DNA of 64,000 nucleotides from Lachnospiraceae bacterium (GCA_016287675.1 JAEFAR010000007.1:1-64000); one strand, 5' to 3'. Counted from the stretch's first letter, positions 1-8,162 are shown. The notes: generated from the sequence alone by a model not told the origin. Program-made: numbers and translations.

Positions 1-2
1 GA

Positions 3-716
3 ATGGAAAACCAGAAAACAAAAACGGCTGATGCTGAATGGAGAAAACAGAAGGCAAAAAGCCTTCGGTTCAAGAAACCCATCGTTAAAGATTTGAATCT
101 TGACACAATCCGTGACGAGCTCTGGAACATGGTTGATGCCTGCGAATCGATCCGTTGGTTTGATAACGACTACGAGTCGTTAGTGAACGCTATGGATGGA
201 GACGAAGACGACGCCTACGAATTCAAGATGACGTTTTCAGATCTGTTGGCCGATCTTGAACAGTTTAGTAGTGACTTGGATGAAGAGTATGTATCACAAT
301 ACTTTGATATTCTCTTCCCGGCAATCGGAGCTGATTATGCAGGAGGCTTTTTAGGATACGACAATTACGAGGGTGATTACTTTGGCCTTGAGCCCTATGA
401 GTATTCATATGCTGAAAGCGAAGCTGCAAAGAAGTTGATGACGCTCACAAAACCGCAGATTCTGGAGGCTGTCGGACAGTGTTTAAAAATTGCTTATCAG
501 TATTTGGCAATCAAATATCGCTACGACTGTCTTGAAGCGGCAATCGACATTTTAAGAAGTGAGAATGGGAACAAGATCAAGGTCGTGAAAGCGATTGAAG
601 AACAGTACGATATCGCCAATGCTGACACGAACGGCTTCCGGTTAAGTTATAGCAAGGAAGTCGTGAAGTTTGACAAGATGCTTGAAGCTATTCCTCAGGA
701 ATATTGGCTTCAGTAA
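3..716 (+). CDS. Hypothetical acidic protein (possibly 5'-truncated by window edge)
   Basis: A 237-residue soluble protein that I do not recognise. The first in-frame ATG lies at position 3, so a start or ribosome site upstream of the window cannot be excluded. The N-terminus is Lys-rich, the middle (about residues 50-135) is rich in Asp, Glu, Tyr and Phe, and the C-terminal half is predicted helical. There is no signal peptide or membrane segment. It is followed by a small Cys-containing gene 44 bases downstream and then a terminator, suggesting the two form the end of one transcript. No function is proposed. Confidence 0.7.
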   Translation: MENQKTKTADAEWRKQKAKSLRFKKPIVKDLNLDTIRDELWNMVDACESIRWFDNDYESLVNAMDGDEDDAYEFKMTFSDLLADLEQFSSDLDEEYVSQYFDILFPAIGADYAGGFLGYDNYEGDYFGLEPYEYSYAESEAAKKLMTLTKPQILEAVGQCLKIAYQYLAIKYRYDCLEAAIDILRSENGNKIKVVKAIEEQYDIANADTNGFRLSYSKEVVKFDKMLEAIPQEYWLQ

Positions 717-759
717 AGCAAAAATATACATGCTGTTGAACCAGCGAAAGGAGATCGGA

Positions 760-888
760 ATGGAGTTTCTCGAAATTGAACGGACTTGCCCGATGTGTGG
801 AAACGTTAGCCATGTAGCTCTTACCGAGAAAGGAACAACGAAACAGCTTGCATACAAAGGCGTGACCGGATTACAGAATGCGAAGTGA
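760..888 (+). CDS. Small protein with one CPMCG zinc knuckle
   Basis: A 42-residue protein starting at the ATG at 760, preceded by GAAAGGAG at a good distance. A longer reading from 670 would overlap the upstream gene and lacks a ribosome site. The sequence holds a single CPMCG motif near its N-terminus followed by a short beta-rich stretch, like half of a treble-clef or zinc ribbon. It may bind zinc as a dimer or with a partner. Function unknown. Confidence 0.55.
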   Translation: MEFLEIERTCPMCGNVSHVALTEKGTTKQLAYKGVTGLQNAK

Positions 889-959
889 TAGAAGCCTCAG
901 AGCATTTTGTGATCGTTAAATCAGACAAGTAAACAATAAGTTTTACATTATTCACTTAC

Positions 960-992
960 AGTCGTTGGGAGAATTTCCTAACGACTTTTTTA
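960..992 (+). terminator. Intrinsic terminator built from GTCGT/ACGAC arms
   Basis: The arms AGTCGTT (960-966) and AACGACT (980-986) extend through a G-T wobble into an 11-bp stem, followed by a T run. The stem is made of the pentamer that is over-represented throughout the window. Confidence 0.8.
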
Positions 993-1066
993 TTTCCTCC
1001 GCAATTTCTCAAATTTTAATAATCCCTTGCAGATGACGACAAAGCATAAAATAAGCTATATGTTCC

Positions 1067-1072
1067 CATAAT
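1067..1072 (+). promoter_or_regulatory. CATAAT promoter-like element
   Basis: CATAAT after a T/C-rich run, about 10 bases before a GGAGG site. It has no TTGACA box at 17-bp spacing. It is one of a recurrent class in this window, with others at 3713, 5145, 6934, 7766, 11815, 16478, 29664, 37501 and 62200. Confidence 0.45.
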
Positions 1073-1090
1073 AAATCAAGGAGGTAGGCA

Positions 1091-1204
1091 ATGACAAAAG
1101 TAACAATCATTACAGGAAACAAAATCGACGATTTTGACAGAAAGGAGACCTGCATAGCAGGAGCGGCTTCTCCCACAGTTAAAACAGTGGGTTTCTGCCG
1201 CTGA
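1091..1204 (+). CDS. Short ORF, probably a gene truncated by an IS-type insertion
   Basis: A 37-codon frame with an excellent ribosome site (AAGGAGG, 8 bases upstream of the ATG). The first 20 residues read like an ordinary protein start. The last 15 codons run through a stable palindrome at 1163-1201 that resembles an IS200/IS605-type subterminal hairpin. The simplest reading is a former small gene whose 3' part was replaced when a mobile element end was left behind. It could also be a short functional peptide. Confidence 0.4.
   Translation: MTKVTIITGNKIDDFDRKETCIAGAASPTVKTVGFCR
1163..1201 (+). mobile_element. Possible IS200/IS605-type end hairpin (remnant)
   Basis: Outer arms GCGGC (1163-1167) and GCCGC (1197-1201) flank an internal bulge and inner arms CCCAC (1172-1176) and GTGGG (1187-1191). 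It is followed by CTGAATT. A similar hairpin, also ending in CTGAATT, sits at 62112-62140. Subterminal hairpins of this kind mark IS200/IS605 right ends. No transposase or TnpB gene is present, so this would be a scar only. Confidence 0.35.
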
Positions 1205-1214
1205 ATTTTACTTT

Positions 1215-2237
1215 ATGAAGTGTACACAAAACGACGTCGAAAATTGGACAAATGAATATAACAATGGTAAATCTCAGTGCTCATTGCTGGATACTGGAAC
1301 TTCCGGCTTTCTCCCGTTTAAGATCAGCTCATCCTTCGCAACTTATTGCTTTAAGGCTTACTTAAAGCTTTGTGTTCCCGAATATCGCTATTCAAAGTTG
1401 CCGGAACTCACCGTGGAAAAACTTTATTGTCCTGTGAGCTGCGTTAAAGCAGATTGCGATTTCGATATGCTCCTGTTTAATAAACACGAAGTAAGATGGG
1501 ATAGTGCCCGAAACAATAGGGACAGATTATCGATAGAACATTACATCCATAAATGTCGTGGGAAATGCAGAATAGAAAATGTGATAACTCCTTTGGTATG
1601 TGCTCATAAAGATGAGGCTGATATTGGAGCTATATTTCCGTTTCCCTTTAAAAACCTCTTGAGGAATGAAAACGCCACGAAGGATACGGATGTAACTGCG
1701 ATCCCACTGCCTGAACAGGAGCTTTTTGATAGGACGATCAGTAATCTCAGGCCAAGTATATTGTCTCGACTGCCTCGTTATTTCATGGGTTCAAATCATT
1801 CCCTGGATATTAGCGACAGTTGTGAGATCCTTGCATCAACGACTAAAATAACAGGCGAAAAGAGCATCCTTTATGTTCCAGTATATAAAATAAGCTATGA
1901 TAATGACAGCGGGGAACATTTTGTGGGTTACGTAAATGGACAAACAGGCAAAAGTAAAGCCCTTGTGAAATTAAAGGATATTAAAACGCCGATATTGATT
2001 TCGATTCCCAAGCTTATTATAGCTTTCATCGTAATAACCGCATTAAATAGATACAATCACGACCTTGCGGGAATTCTGGCAGCAATACTTGTGCTTTTGG
2101 CATTTTTTTCATTCATTTTGAGCAGGCGGATCCATTCGAAACAGATGGCAAATAACGGAAATCTGCTAAAGTACGTGAAAATTAAAAGGCTACACAAGAT
2201 TTCTCATAAAAAATTCAAACTGCGGGGAAAATCCTAA
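1215..2237 (+). CDS. Hypothetical membrane-anchored protein with two C-terminal TM segments
   Basis: A 340-residue protein. Residues 1-255 are soluble with scattered cysteines (including a C-x3-C-x3-C-like cluster near residue 72), and two closely spaced hydrophobic helices lie at about residues 265-305, followed by a basic tail. A NGQTGK motif just before the helices is also seen in membrane proteins of unknown function from Firmicutes. There is no signal peptide, so the large domain is probably cytoplasmic. No clear ribosome site precedes the ATG at 1215, which lies 10 bases after the IS-like hairpin, so the true start may be elsewhere or lost. Confidence 0.6.
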   Translation: MKCTQNDVENWTNEYNNGKSQCSLLDTGTSGFLPFKISSSFATYCFKAYLKLCVPEYRYSKLPELTVEKLYCPVSCVKADCDFDMLLFNKHEVRWDSARNNRDRLSIEHYIHKCRGKCRIENVITPLVCAHKDEADIGAIFPFPFKNLLRNENATKDTDVTAIPLPEQELFDRTISNLRPSILSRLPRYFMGSNHSLDISDSCEILASTTKITGEKSILYVPVYKISYDNDSGEHFVGYVNGQTGKSKALVKLKDIKTPILISIPKLIIAFIVITALNRYNHDLAGILAAILVLLAFFSFILSRRIHSKQMANNGNLLKYVKIKRLHKISHKKFKLRGKS

Positions 2238-2319
2238 TAAGCGGACATAACCACATGTTGCTGAGCAAAAATAAAAGATGTATAATTAAAAAAAACCTTA
2301 AGAAGGCGGAGACGCACGT

Positions 2320-2715
2320 ATGATGGATGCCAGATTGTACAATTTAATAACGGAAGATTTGGATCCGGATACATTTAAGTCGGAGCTGCGTCATAAATAC
2401 TGCTTTGACGGTGAAGTGACCTTTCTCAAAGATATCCTTACGTACGACCTCATTGGGGTGTTGTACAATAAGAATTGGCACTTTAAGGCGCTCTACACTC
2501 TGTCCCTTCTGGATTATATTTCCCAGAAAAGAGGAGCACCGCTTTACCAGAAGTATAACGACCTTAGGTCGAGAAAACTCGAACGACCGGCGTTTTCTTC
2601 TGACGTCATAATCTCTCACACAGAAAAAGAAGCCATACAGGAATGTGCACAGAGCGAAAGTGGCAGGATTTTTATGAGCCATAACATCGTGGAGGTTGTG
2701 GACTATGTTGAATAA
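2320..2715 (+). CDS. Small protein paired with a nucleotidyltransferase
   Basis: A 131-residue cytoplasmic protein of unknown family, preceded by AAGGCGGAG. Its end overlaps the start of the next gene by 11 bases, so translation is probably coupled. The next gene encodes a DNA polymerase beta-type nucleotidyltransferase of the kind found as toxins in AbiE/MenT-like systems. By position this protein would be the partner or antitoxin, but I see no DNA-binding motif to confirm that. The C-terminus is rich in acidic residues. Confidence 0.6.
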   Translation: MMDARLYNLITEDLDPDTFKSELRHKYCFDGEVTFLKDILTYDLIGVLYNKNWHFKALYTLSLLDYISQKRGAPLYQKYNDLRSRKLERPAFSSDVIISHTEKEAIQECAQSESGRIFMSHNIVEVVDYVE

Positions 2716-3646
2716 AGAAAAAATAGATCATTGTCTGTATCTTGTTGCAAAAGAACTTAAGAAAAAGAATAAAGGCGTTGGATCTCCTGAGCTGATTCTG
2801 ATTGGAGGAGCATCCGTCATCATAAATTACGGGTTCCGCACAAACACAACTGACATTGACAGCCTCATGACAGCGCCATCCGAGCTTAAAGATGTAATCA
2901 ATAAGGTTGGTGACGACGAGGGACTTCCTACCGGCTGGTTAAATGACGATTTTAAGAAAACAGCGTCGTACTCACCCAAGCTTTACGAGGTCAGCAAGTT
3001 CTATAAGACATTCTGCAATTATTTGACTGTCAGAACGGTTACGGGTGGCCCTCTTATTGCGATGAAAATCAAAGCCGAGCGTCGTTACAAACACGACCTT
3101 TCGGATATAATAGGAATTATATCCTCGATGAGAGAGAGTCGTATGGATATTTCCACGCACGACGTCATTGAGAGCTACAAAAAGCTTTATGACGAACCGT
3201 TACCTGAAGGTTGGAAGGAAAAGCTGGATGAATACTTCACGACTAAAGATATTGAAGAACTGTTTTATGAGACTGTAGCCGAAGAAAGTCGTAATAAAGA
3301 AGCGTTACTACGGGCCGAGAAGGAATATAAGGATGTCGTAAACGAAAAAAATGTAAATGAATTCATTGAACATTTTACAAAAGTGCCATCGAAAGAATTT
3401 GATCTGAAGGAAATGGAACAGCAATGGGATGCATTCTTTGCGTTGCCGAAGCCTGAACGAAAGGCTATCACCTGGGAGGGCAAGGAATACCGAATAGCGA
3501 CGTTTGAAGATTTATATCTCTCGAAGTGCAAGGAAAAAGGTGTGAGCGCAGCAGAACGTATTTCTCAGCATTTTTGGAAAAATTGCGTCGAGAAAAATGG
3601 GTACGAACCTAAATACTTCAGTCGTGAAATAAGCCGGTTATCTTAA
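2705..3646 (+). CDS. Nucleotidyltransferase-fold protein (DUF6036/AbiEii-like)
   Basis: A 313-residue protein beginning at the ATG at 2705, 9 bases after GGAGG. An upstream in-frame TTG at 2696 is less likely. Near residue 30 it has ILIGGASVIINYG followed by RTNTTDIDSL, the GG-x-DxD arrangement of the polymerase-beta nucleotidyltransferase fold. Families with this N-terminus include DUF6036 and AbiEii-type toxins. The C-terminal half is helical and charged. With the overlapping 131-residue gene it forms a plausible toxin-antitoxin or abortive-infection pair. That role is inferred from fold and gene order only. Confidence 0.65.
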   Translation: MLNKEKIDHCLYLVAKELKKKNKGVGSPELILIGGASVIINYGFRTNTTDIDSLMTAPSELKDVINKVGDDEGLPTGWLNDDFKKTASYSPKLYEVSKFYKTFCNYLTVRTVTGGPLIAMKIKAERRYKHDLSDIIGIISSMRESRMDISTHDVIESYKKLYDEPLPEGWKEKLDEYFTTKDIEELFYETVAEESRNKEALLRAEKEYKDVVNEKNVNEFIEHFTKVPSKEFDLKEMEQQWDAFFALPKPERKAITWEGKEYRIATFEDLYLSKCKEKGVSAAERISQHFWKNCVEKNGYEPKYFSREISRLS

Positions 3647-3712
3647 CGTTTTTTGGTAAGGAAAATACTTTAGGTTTTAAAAAGAAGCACGACGCAAATT
3701 TTTTTAATAAAA

Positions 3713-3771
3713 CATAATTTTTTATACTGCTTTTATCAACTATGAAAGGGAGGACTAAATATGCCTCCCTT
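3713..3771 (+). promoter_or_regulatory. BRO leader: CATAAT promoter-like site plus terminator-like hairpin
   Basis: CATAAT at 3713-3718 is followed by a 5' leader with perfect arms AAGGGAGG (3746-3753) and CCTCCCTT (3764-3771), then CTTTTTATG. The hairpin has terminator form and sits between promoter and ribosome site. The same leader precedes the second BRO gene (29664-29730). This suggests attenuation, or a hairpin that shields the transcript. Confidence 0.6.
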
Positions 3772-3801
3772 CTTTTTATGTTCAAAAAAGGAGGAAAAAT
3801 T

Positions 3802-4518
3802 ATGAACACAAAAAACACTGTAGCAACTAAAGGGAACGGCCTTGACCGTTCTATTTTTGCAACCAAGTTCGAGCTTTTTAACAAAGAAGGGCTTGGCAGC
3901 GTAAGAACCGTTGCAAAAAGCGACGGGACCATTTGGTTTGTCGGAGCGGACGTGTGTAAGTGCCTTGGTATCAATCAGGCTCCCAGGGCTTACATGAGGT
4001 TGAAGCCGTACGAGAAGGCCACTATTACTGCAAGTAATAGTGGGGGTAACAATGCGTCCGGCGTGCGCCCGGTGCAACTTGTAGTTATGTCAGAATCAGG
4101 CCTTTATCGGCTTGCATTGACATCCAAAGCGGATCAGGCGGAAAAGTTTCAGGATTGGATTACGCAGGACGTTCTGCCTTCCATCCGTAAGAATGGCGGA
4201 TATATTTGGAATCAGGAAGCTCTCGCTCCTGATAAAGCTGAGGATTTAGCCCGGCAGGTGAGAAAACTTGCGACTGAAAACGGAGCTTTGCACGACTACG
4301 CTGAGTTGAGAGAGCAGATGTGGGACACGCTTTATACAGAAAATGTAAAGTTGATCCAGCAGGTTAAGGATTTGAAGGATCAGCTTAATGGCTCCGGTTC
4401 TACTGCTTCGACTAACAACCGGACGTTTGATAACGACGTCATGTTTGTGGATCCTTCCGGCTTGGTTTACAGTAGCGCAAACGACGCTCTTGAAGCTGTA
4501 GAGGCTGCAAGAAAATAA
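3802..4518 (+). CDS. BRO-N family antirepressor-like protein, copy 1
   Basis: A 238-residue protein starting at the ATG at 3802, with AAAGGAGGA at optimal distance; an in-frame start at 3742 lies inside the leader hairpin and is rejected. Residues about 20-125 form a BRO-N domain (the WFVGADVC and VMSESGLYRL motifs, ending VLPSIRKNGGY). A Glu/Lys-rich helical C-terminus follows, with the LREQMWDTLY repeat-like region. BRO proteins are phage and virus DNA-binding regulators. A paralogue lies at 29758-30474. The two are near-identical at both ends but differ strongly in the BRO-N core, as expected if DNA specificity has been exchanged. Confidence 0.85.
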   Translation: MNTKNTVATKGNGLDRSIFATKFELFNKEGLGSVRTVAKSDGTIWFVGADVCKCLGINQAPRAYMRLKPYEKATITASNSGGNNASGVRPVQLVVMSESGLYRLALTSKADQAEKFQDWITQDVLPSIRKNGGYIWNQEALAPDKAEDLARQVRKLATENGALHDYAELREQMWDTLYTENVKLIQQVKDLKDQLNGSGSTASTNNRTFDNDVMFVDPSGLVYSSANDALEAVEAARK

Positions 4519-4546
4519 GACCCGACAACTCAGGAGGAAAAATAAA

Positions 4547-5050
4547 GTGGATAGAGAAAACAAAAAAACTCTTACAGAGCTGGCTGTGTCTTATTTTGGT
4601 GAGGCGCGGGACGTTACAAAATTTCACAAAAAAATCCGCGCTGCTCATATGGCCGAAGTGCTTATCTCGACAGTTAAAGAACTCACGACGGAGATGATTG
4701 AGAGCAGTACATCAAAAGTCACGGCTGAAGTCATAACAAAGACTTATCCTGCTACACGCTGGACACCTGCGGATTGGGAAACGGTCGATGTTGACTACAC
4801 AGTCGGTGAGATTGTCGATTCCATTGGCTCTGAATTTATTGACGACTTCATTGATGATATTGTTGAAAATGTTCTTGATGACCTCGATGAAGACAGAGTT
4901 TTTACCTGGCGCGACAACGAGGACGAAGATGAGCTCGACTTCGAGTACATTAAAAAAACTGTAAGCAAGCAGGATTATGTATCCCTCTTTGAAGGTCGCT
5001 ACAAAGATCAATTCGACGAGTGGGCACAACACGATTATGACGCCGCCTAA
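4547..5050 (+). CDS. Hypothetical acidic protein
   Basis: A 167-residue protein starting with GTG at 4547, preceded by CAGGAGG. The second half is very rich in Asp and Glu (about residues 85-135), with the pattern DDFIDDIVENVLDDLDED. There is no membrane segment. It follows the BRO gene by 28 bases and is closed by a strong terminator, so the two are probably co-transcribed. Highly acidic small proteins in phages often mimic DNA or bind basic host proteins, but nothing here proves that. Confidence 0.65.
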   Translation: MDRENKKTLTELAVSYFGEARDVTKFHKKIRAAHMAEVLISTVKELTTEMIESSTSKVTAEVITKTYPATRWTPADWETVDVDYTVGEIVDSIGSEFIDDFIDDIVENVLDDLDEDRVFTWRDNEDEDELDFEYIKKTVSKQDYVSLFEGRYKDQFDEWAQHDYDAA

Positions 5051-5077
5051 GAGGTGAAAAGAGGCATAGTTAATTGC

Positions 5078-5110
5078 AAAAAGTCGTTACAGAAATGTGA
5101 CGACTTTTTT
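5078..5110 (+). terminator. Strong intrinsic terminator (GTCGT/ACGAC stem)
   Basis: AAAAGTCGT pairs with ACGACTTTT around a short loop, followed by six T. It closes the BRO/acidic-protein transcript. The core of the stem is the over-represented pentamer. Confidence 0.85.
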
Positions 5111-5144
5111 GGTGCCGAAATTTCTTTCGAAAACGCTTTTTCTT

Positions 5145-5150
5145 CATAAT
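5145..5150 (+). promoter_or_regulatory. CATAAT promoter-like element before the methyltransferase
   Basis: TTTTTCTTCATAAT about 20 bases upstream of the GGAGG of the methyltransferase gene. It is T-rich with no TTGACA box. Confidence 0.45.
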
Positions 5151-5182
5151 AGCAATACAAGCTTTTAAAAAGGAGGAAAAAC

Positions 5183-6592
5183 ATGGGAAACAAAAATGAG
5201 AAGACTTTACCGCCCCGCATAAACAACCTGATTATTGATTGCTTTGCAGGTGGTGGCGGAGCATCTGTGGGTATTGAAATGGCTCTGGGAAGAGAGGTTG
5301 ATATTGCGATCAACCACGACCCCCAGGCTATCATCATGCATAAGGCTAACCATCCGGATACACTCCATTTGACAGAGGATATCTTTGCGGTAGACATGAT
5401 GAAGTATACAAAAGGAAAACATGTGGCGTTGCTCTGGGCGAGTCCCGCATGTCAGGCATTTTCCAGAGCCAAAGGAGCCAAGCTTCCCGACGACCAGCTC
5501 CGTATGCTTCCATGGGCGGTGCATAAGCACGCTTCAGCCATATACCCCGACGTTATCATCATGGAGAACGTTTCTGAGATTCAGACTTGGGGCCCGCTTG
5601 ACGAAAATGGATATCCTATTAAAGAGCGTCTCGGTGAAGAATATAATCGTTTTATAACCGCGATGAATTCTCTAGGATATGTATCCGAAAGTCGTGAGCT
5701 TGTCGCTGCTGATTACGCTGCACCCACGACCCGAAAGAGATGGTATGCAATATTCCGTCGTGACGGCAAAGACATTGTTTGGCCAAAACCCACTCACGAC
5801 AAATTTGGGCGTGCTGGATTAAAAAAATGGCTACAGTGCGGAGACTATATCGACTGGACGGATCTTGGAAAGTCAATCTTCGATCGGAAGAAGCCTCTTG
5901 CAGAATCAACTTCGCGTCGTATCGCAAACGGGATCAAGAAATACGTCGTGGATAATCCGAATCCATATTTCGTGGATAAGGATAAGGCGACAGCGTTCCT
6001 TATCCAATATCACTCCGAGAAAAAAGCAGGAGAATGCAGAGGACAAAACCTGACTGAGCCGATCAAGACTCTGGATACCAGTAATCGTTTTGCACTGGTT
6101 ACCGCGTTTATCACCAAGTATTACAAAACAGGTGTTGGTCAGGGTTGTGACGAACCTCTTCATACAATCACGACGTCAGCCGGGCATTTCGGACTTGTGT
6201 CGTGCTTTATGATCAAGTACTACGGCACCGGCGGTGGCCAGACACTCGACGCTCCTCTTGGGACGATCACGACTAAAGACCGTTTCGGACTTGTAAATGT
6301 CGTCGTGGATATCGCAGGCGAGAAGTACATTATTAAAGACATCTTCCTTAGAATGCTTAAGCCTGAAGAGTTGAAGGTGATGCAGGGATTCCCGAGAGAT
6401 TACATCATTGATCGTGACAGCGAGTTTAATGATTATCCGATAGCGGAGCAGGTAAAAAGAATCGGCAATTCAGTCGTCCCGATAGTAGCCGAAAAGCTGG
6501 TAGCAGCAAATTGCGGATACTTAAAGGAAGGCGAGAGGATCCCCAATCCGACATTCGGCGTAGAAAAGAACGGTCAAATCGCATTCGCATAA
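5183..6592 (+). CDS. DNA (cytosine-5) methyltransferase
   Basis: A 469-residue enzyme that transfers methyl from S-adenosylmethionine to C5 of cytosine in DNA. Visible motifs in order: motif I DCFAGGGGAS (residues 19-28, SAM binding), motif IV SPACQAFS with the catalytic cysteine at about residue 90, motif VI IMENV, motif VIII TTRKRWY, and motif X RIGNSVVP near the C-terminus. Motif IV reads P-A-C where most family members have P-P-C. Between motifs VIII and X, in the target-recognition region, three degenerate repeats of about 30 residues end in FALV, FGLV and FGLV. No restriction endonuclease gene lies next to it, so it is probably an orphan protecting or regulatory methylase. Its target cannot be read from the sequence. 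Confidence 0.92.
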   Translation: MGNKNEKTLPPRINNLIIDCFAGGGGASVGIEMALGREVDIAINHDPQAIIMHKANHPDTLHLTEDIFAVDMMKYTKGKHVALLWASPACQAFSRAKGAKLPDDQLRMLPWAVHKHASAIYPDVIIMENVSEIQTWGPLDENGYPIKERLGEEYNRFITAMNSLGYVSESRELVAADYAAPTTRKRWYAIFRRDGKDIVWPKPTHDKFGRAGLKKWLQCGDYIDWTDLGKSIFDRKKPLAESTSRRIANGIKKYVVDNPNPYFVDKDKATAFLIQYHSEKKAGECRGQNLTEPIKTLDTSNRFALVTAFITKYYKTGVGQGCDEPLHTITTSAGHFGLVSCFMIKYYGTGGGQTLDAPLGTITTKDRFGLVNVVVDIAGEKYIIKDIFLRMLKPEELKVMQGFPRDYIIDRDSEFNDYPIAEQVKRIGNSVVPIVAEKLVAANCGYLKEGERIPNPTFGVEKNGQIAFA

Positions 6593-6634
6593 GGAAGCAA
6601 CATGTAATGATTTTGAGCAGAAAGGGAAAAGGAA

Positions 6635-6871
6635 ATGGGAGAAAGAAAGATGGCCAATGGGCCCAGAAAAAGGAAATCAGGCGTAAACCTCGGCATTATG
6701 ATCGGAAAAAATGTGAATATCACGTTTTTTGATGGTCGTACGGTGTCCGGTATTCTCGAATTCACGACTAAGTTTTGTGAAGAACAGGGATGGAAACGAC
6801 CGGGATATTACAACGTTAATGAGTGGTCTTTTAAAAAGTCCCATGTAAAGAAGGCAGAGATCATAGCCTAA
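6635..6871 (+). CDS. Small Sm-like/beta-barrel protein
   Basis: A 78-residue protein (63 codons of core if an internal ATG at 6650 is used). The segment NVNITFFDGRTVSGILEF resembles the Sm1 strand pattern of LSm/Hfq-fold proteins, and the end KSHVKKAEII is common in small phage proteins of this class. It is basic at the N-terminus. It may bind RNA or be a small structural barrel. The Hfq signature itself is not seen. It is followed by a terminator. Confidence 0.5.
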   Translation: MGERKMANGPRKRKSGVNLGIMIGKNVNITFFDGRTVSGILEFTTKFCEEQGWKRPGYYNVNEWSFKKSHVKKAEIIA

Positions 6872-6883
6872 GTATCTTAGAAG

Positions 6884-6914
6884 AAAAAAGTGAACTCATG
6901 GGTTCGCTTTTTTT
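6884..6914 (+). terminator. Intrinsic terminator
   Basis: AAAAAAG-t-GAAC pairs with GTTC-g-CTTTTTT, giving a U-rich 3' arm. It closes the methyltransferase/Sm-like transcript. Confidence 0.7.
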
Positions 6915-6973
6915 CTTACACAAAATAATTTTCCATAATACCTTTATCAAACAAAAAAAGGAGGAATTAAAAA

Positions 6974-7273
6974 GTGCGAGATTTCTGGGATGATGGTATT
7001 CACTATAAGCAGGTGCCGAGGCAGAGAGCCAAGAAGGAATTTCTTCGTGGGAAGGGAATCTGTGTCGTCGCAAAGAACTTGAGACCGGTTGTTCACAATG
7101 GCTCATCCACGATTTATCAGGGGCATGTCCTAAGAGATTCTGATAAAAAGCAGTTTTATGTTGATAAAATCGGGGCAGCCAATTATTTTGATGATTATGT
7201 GGCGTCTTATGAGCATTATAACTGCAATCAGTCATCCGGGAGGGAGGCAATCTTCTTCCTGATGAAGTGTTAA
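6974..7273 (+). CDS. Hypothetical small protein
   Basis: A 99-residue protein starting at GTG 6974 with an AAAGGAGGA ribosome site and a CATAAT promoter-like site at 6934-6939. It is basic in the first third and aromatic-rich at the end (YFDDYVASYEHYN). No family is recognised. It is followed after 18 bases by a cold-shock-domain gene, probably in the same transcript. Confidence 0.6.
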   Translation: MRDFWDDGIHYKQVPRQRAKKEFLRGKGICVVAKNLRPVVHNGSSTIYQGHVLRDSDKKQFYVDKIGAANYFDDYVASYEHYNCNQSSGREAIFFLMKC

Positions 7274-7291
7274 TCTAATCGGAGGGGAAAA

Positions 7292-7684
7292 ATGAAAGGC
7301 ACTGTTATTGACTGGAAAAGCCGTTATGGCTACGGGTTTGTTGCGACAGAAGATGGTCGTGAATTCTTTCTTCACGAATCGGAAGTCGAGAACACAAAAA
7401 AGATAAGGGTCGGAAACATTATTACTTTCGATGTTGTCGATGAAGAGAAGAAGACACCGAGAGCCGTGCATGCAAGGAAGACTGGGCACGGAAAGTGTCA
7501 TCCTTTTTGCAGGGATCTTGAGGCTTTGTATGCTGATGTAGAGAGATCCAACATCGAAGAACCCGAAAAGGGATACCGCTTAAGAGACATCAAAAAAATG
7601 TATGAGTACTTCGAGAAAGTCGAAGATTACGAACAGTACTCCAACATCAGGAATGCCTTTAAAGACTGTAAAGAAGGAGCTTAA
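7292..7684 (+). CDS. Cold-shock-domain protein with extra C-terminal region
   Basis: A 130-residue protein. Residues 1-60 match an OB-type cold-shock domain (GTVIDWKSRYGYGFVATEDG, then FFLHESEV and a charged beta strand), which binds single-stranded RNA or DNA. Canonical Csp proteins are about 66 residues, so the second half, a helical acidic extension, is unusual. The RNP1-like motif YGYGFV is present. An intrinsic terminator overlaps the stop codon. It may serve as an RNA chaperone for element transcripts. Confidence 0.7.
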   Translation: MKGTVIDWKSRYGYGFVATEDGREFFLHESEVENTKKIRVGNIITFDVVDEEKKTPRAVHARKTGHGKCHPFCRDLEALYADVERSNIEEPEKGYRLRDIKKMYEYFEKVEDYEQYSNIRNAFKDCKEGA

Positions 7685-7700
7685 AGCTCCTTCTTTTATT
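7671..7700 (+). terminator. Terminator overlapping the stop codon
   Basis: AAGAAGGAGC and GCTCCTTCTT form a near-perfect hairpin followed by TTATTTT. The stop codon of the cold-shock-domain gene lies in the loop. Confidence 0.85.
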
Positions 7701-7804
7701 TTGTATTATGAATATAAGGGCCAGCGAAGAACAGCTGGTATTTTTTTTGGCTCTGAACTTTTTCTCATAATTAACAGTACCAAATTTAATCGGAGGAAGA
7801 AGAA

Positions 7805-8023
7805 ATGAGAGCATTGAAAAAAATGAACCGGGCAAGAGCTCACCAGCGCAAGCAGCTTATCCACGACATTTCGTTGAGAAACCTTACTCACGACGTTTGT
7901 GTTGAAGGAGTAAACGACCTAAATTTTGTCAACGTAGCCGGTGAGTTGCTGGACGGTTACCACCTCACGACTCCTATTACGAGAGGAGCGAGAAAAGCTA
8001 TGCTCGCAGCATCTGCGTGTTGA
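7805..8023 (+). CDS. Hypothetical small basic protein
   Basis: A 72-residue protein with a GGAGGAAGAA ribosome site and a CATAAT-type element at 7766-7771. The N-terminal 25 residues are strongly basic, and the rest is mixed. No family is recognised. The gene is exceptionally dense in ACGAC pentamers (five within 220 bases). Confidence 0.55.
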   Translation: MRALKKMNRARAHQRKQLIHDISLRNLTHDVCVEGVNDLNFVNVAGELLDGYHLTTPITRGARKAMLAASAC

Positions 8024-8039
8024 TAGCGACACGACTAAA

Positions 8040-8061
8040 GGATGGTCACACACGACCATCC
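8040..8061 (+). terminator. Hairpin after the small basic gene
   Basis: GGATGGTC (8040-8047) pairs with GACCATCC (8054-8061). The T run comes only about 17 bases later, so it is a weak terminator or mRNA end protector. Confidence 0.5.
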
Positions 8062-8162
8062 TGCTTTAGAAAAAGAACGACTTTTTTTTAAAAAATATCG
8101 TTTTAAATATACTAAAACCGTAACTTAAAAATGTGGATTGGAGAAAGAAAGGAACATAAGAT

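Noticed and set aside
2696-2704. TTG start for the nucleotidyltransferase
   Set aside because: It overlaps the ribosome site; ATG 2705 is better placed.
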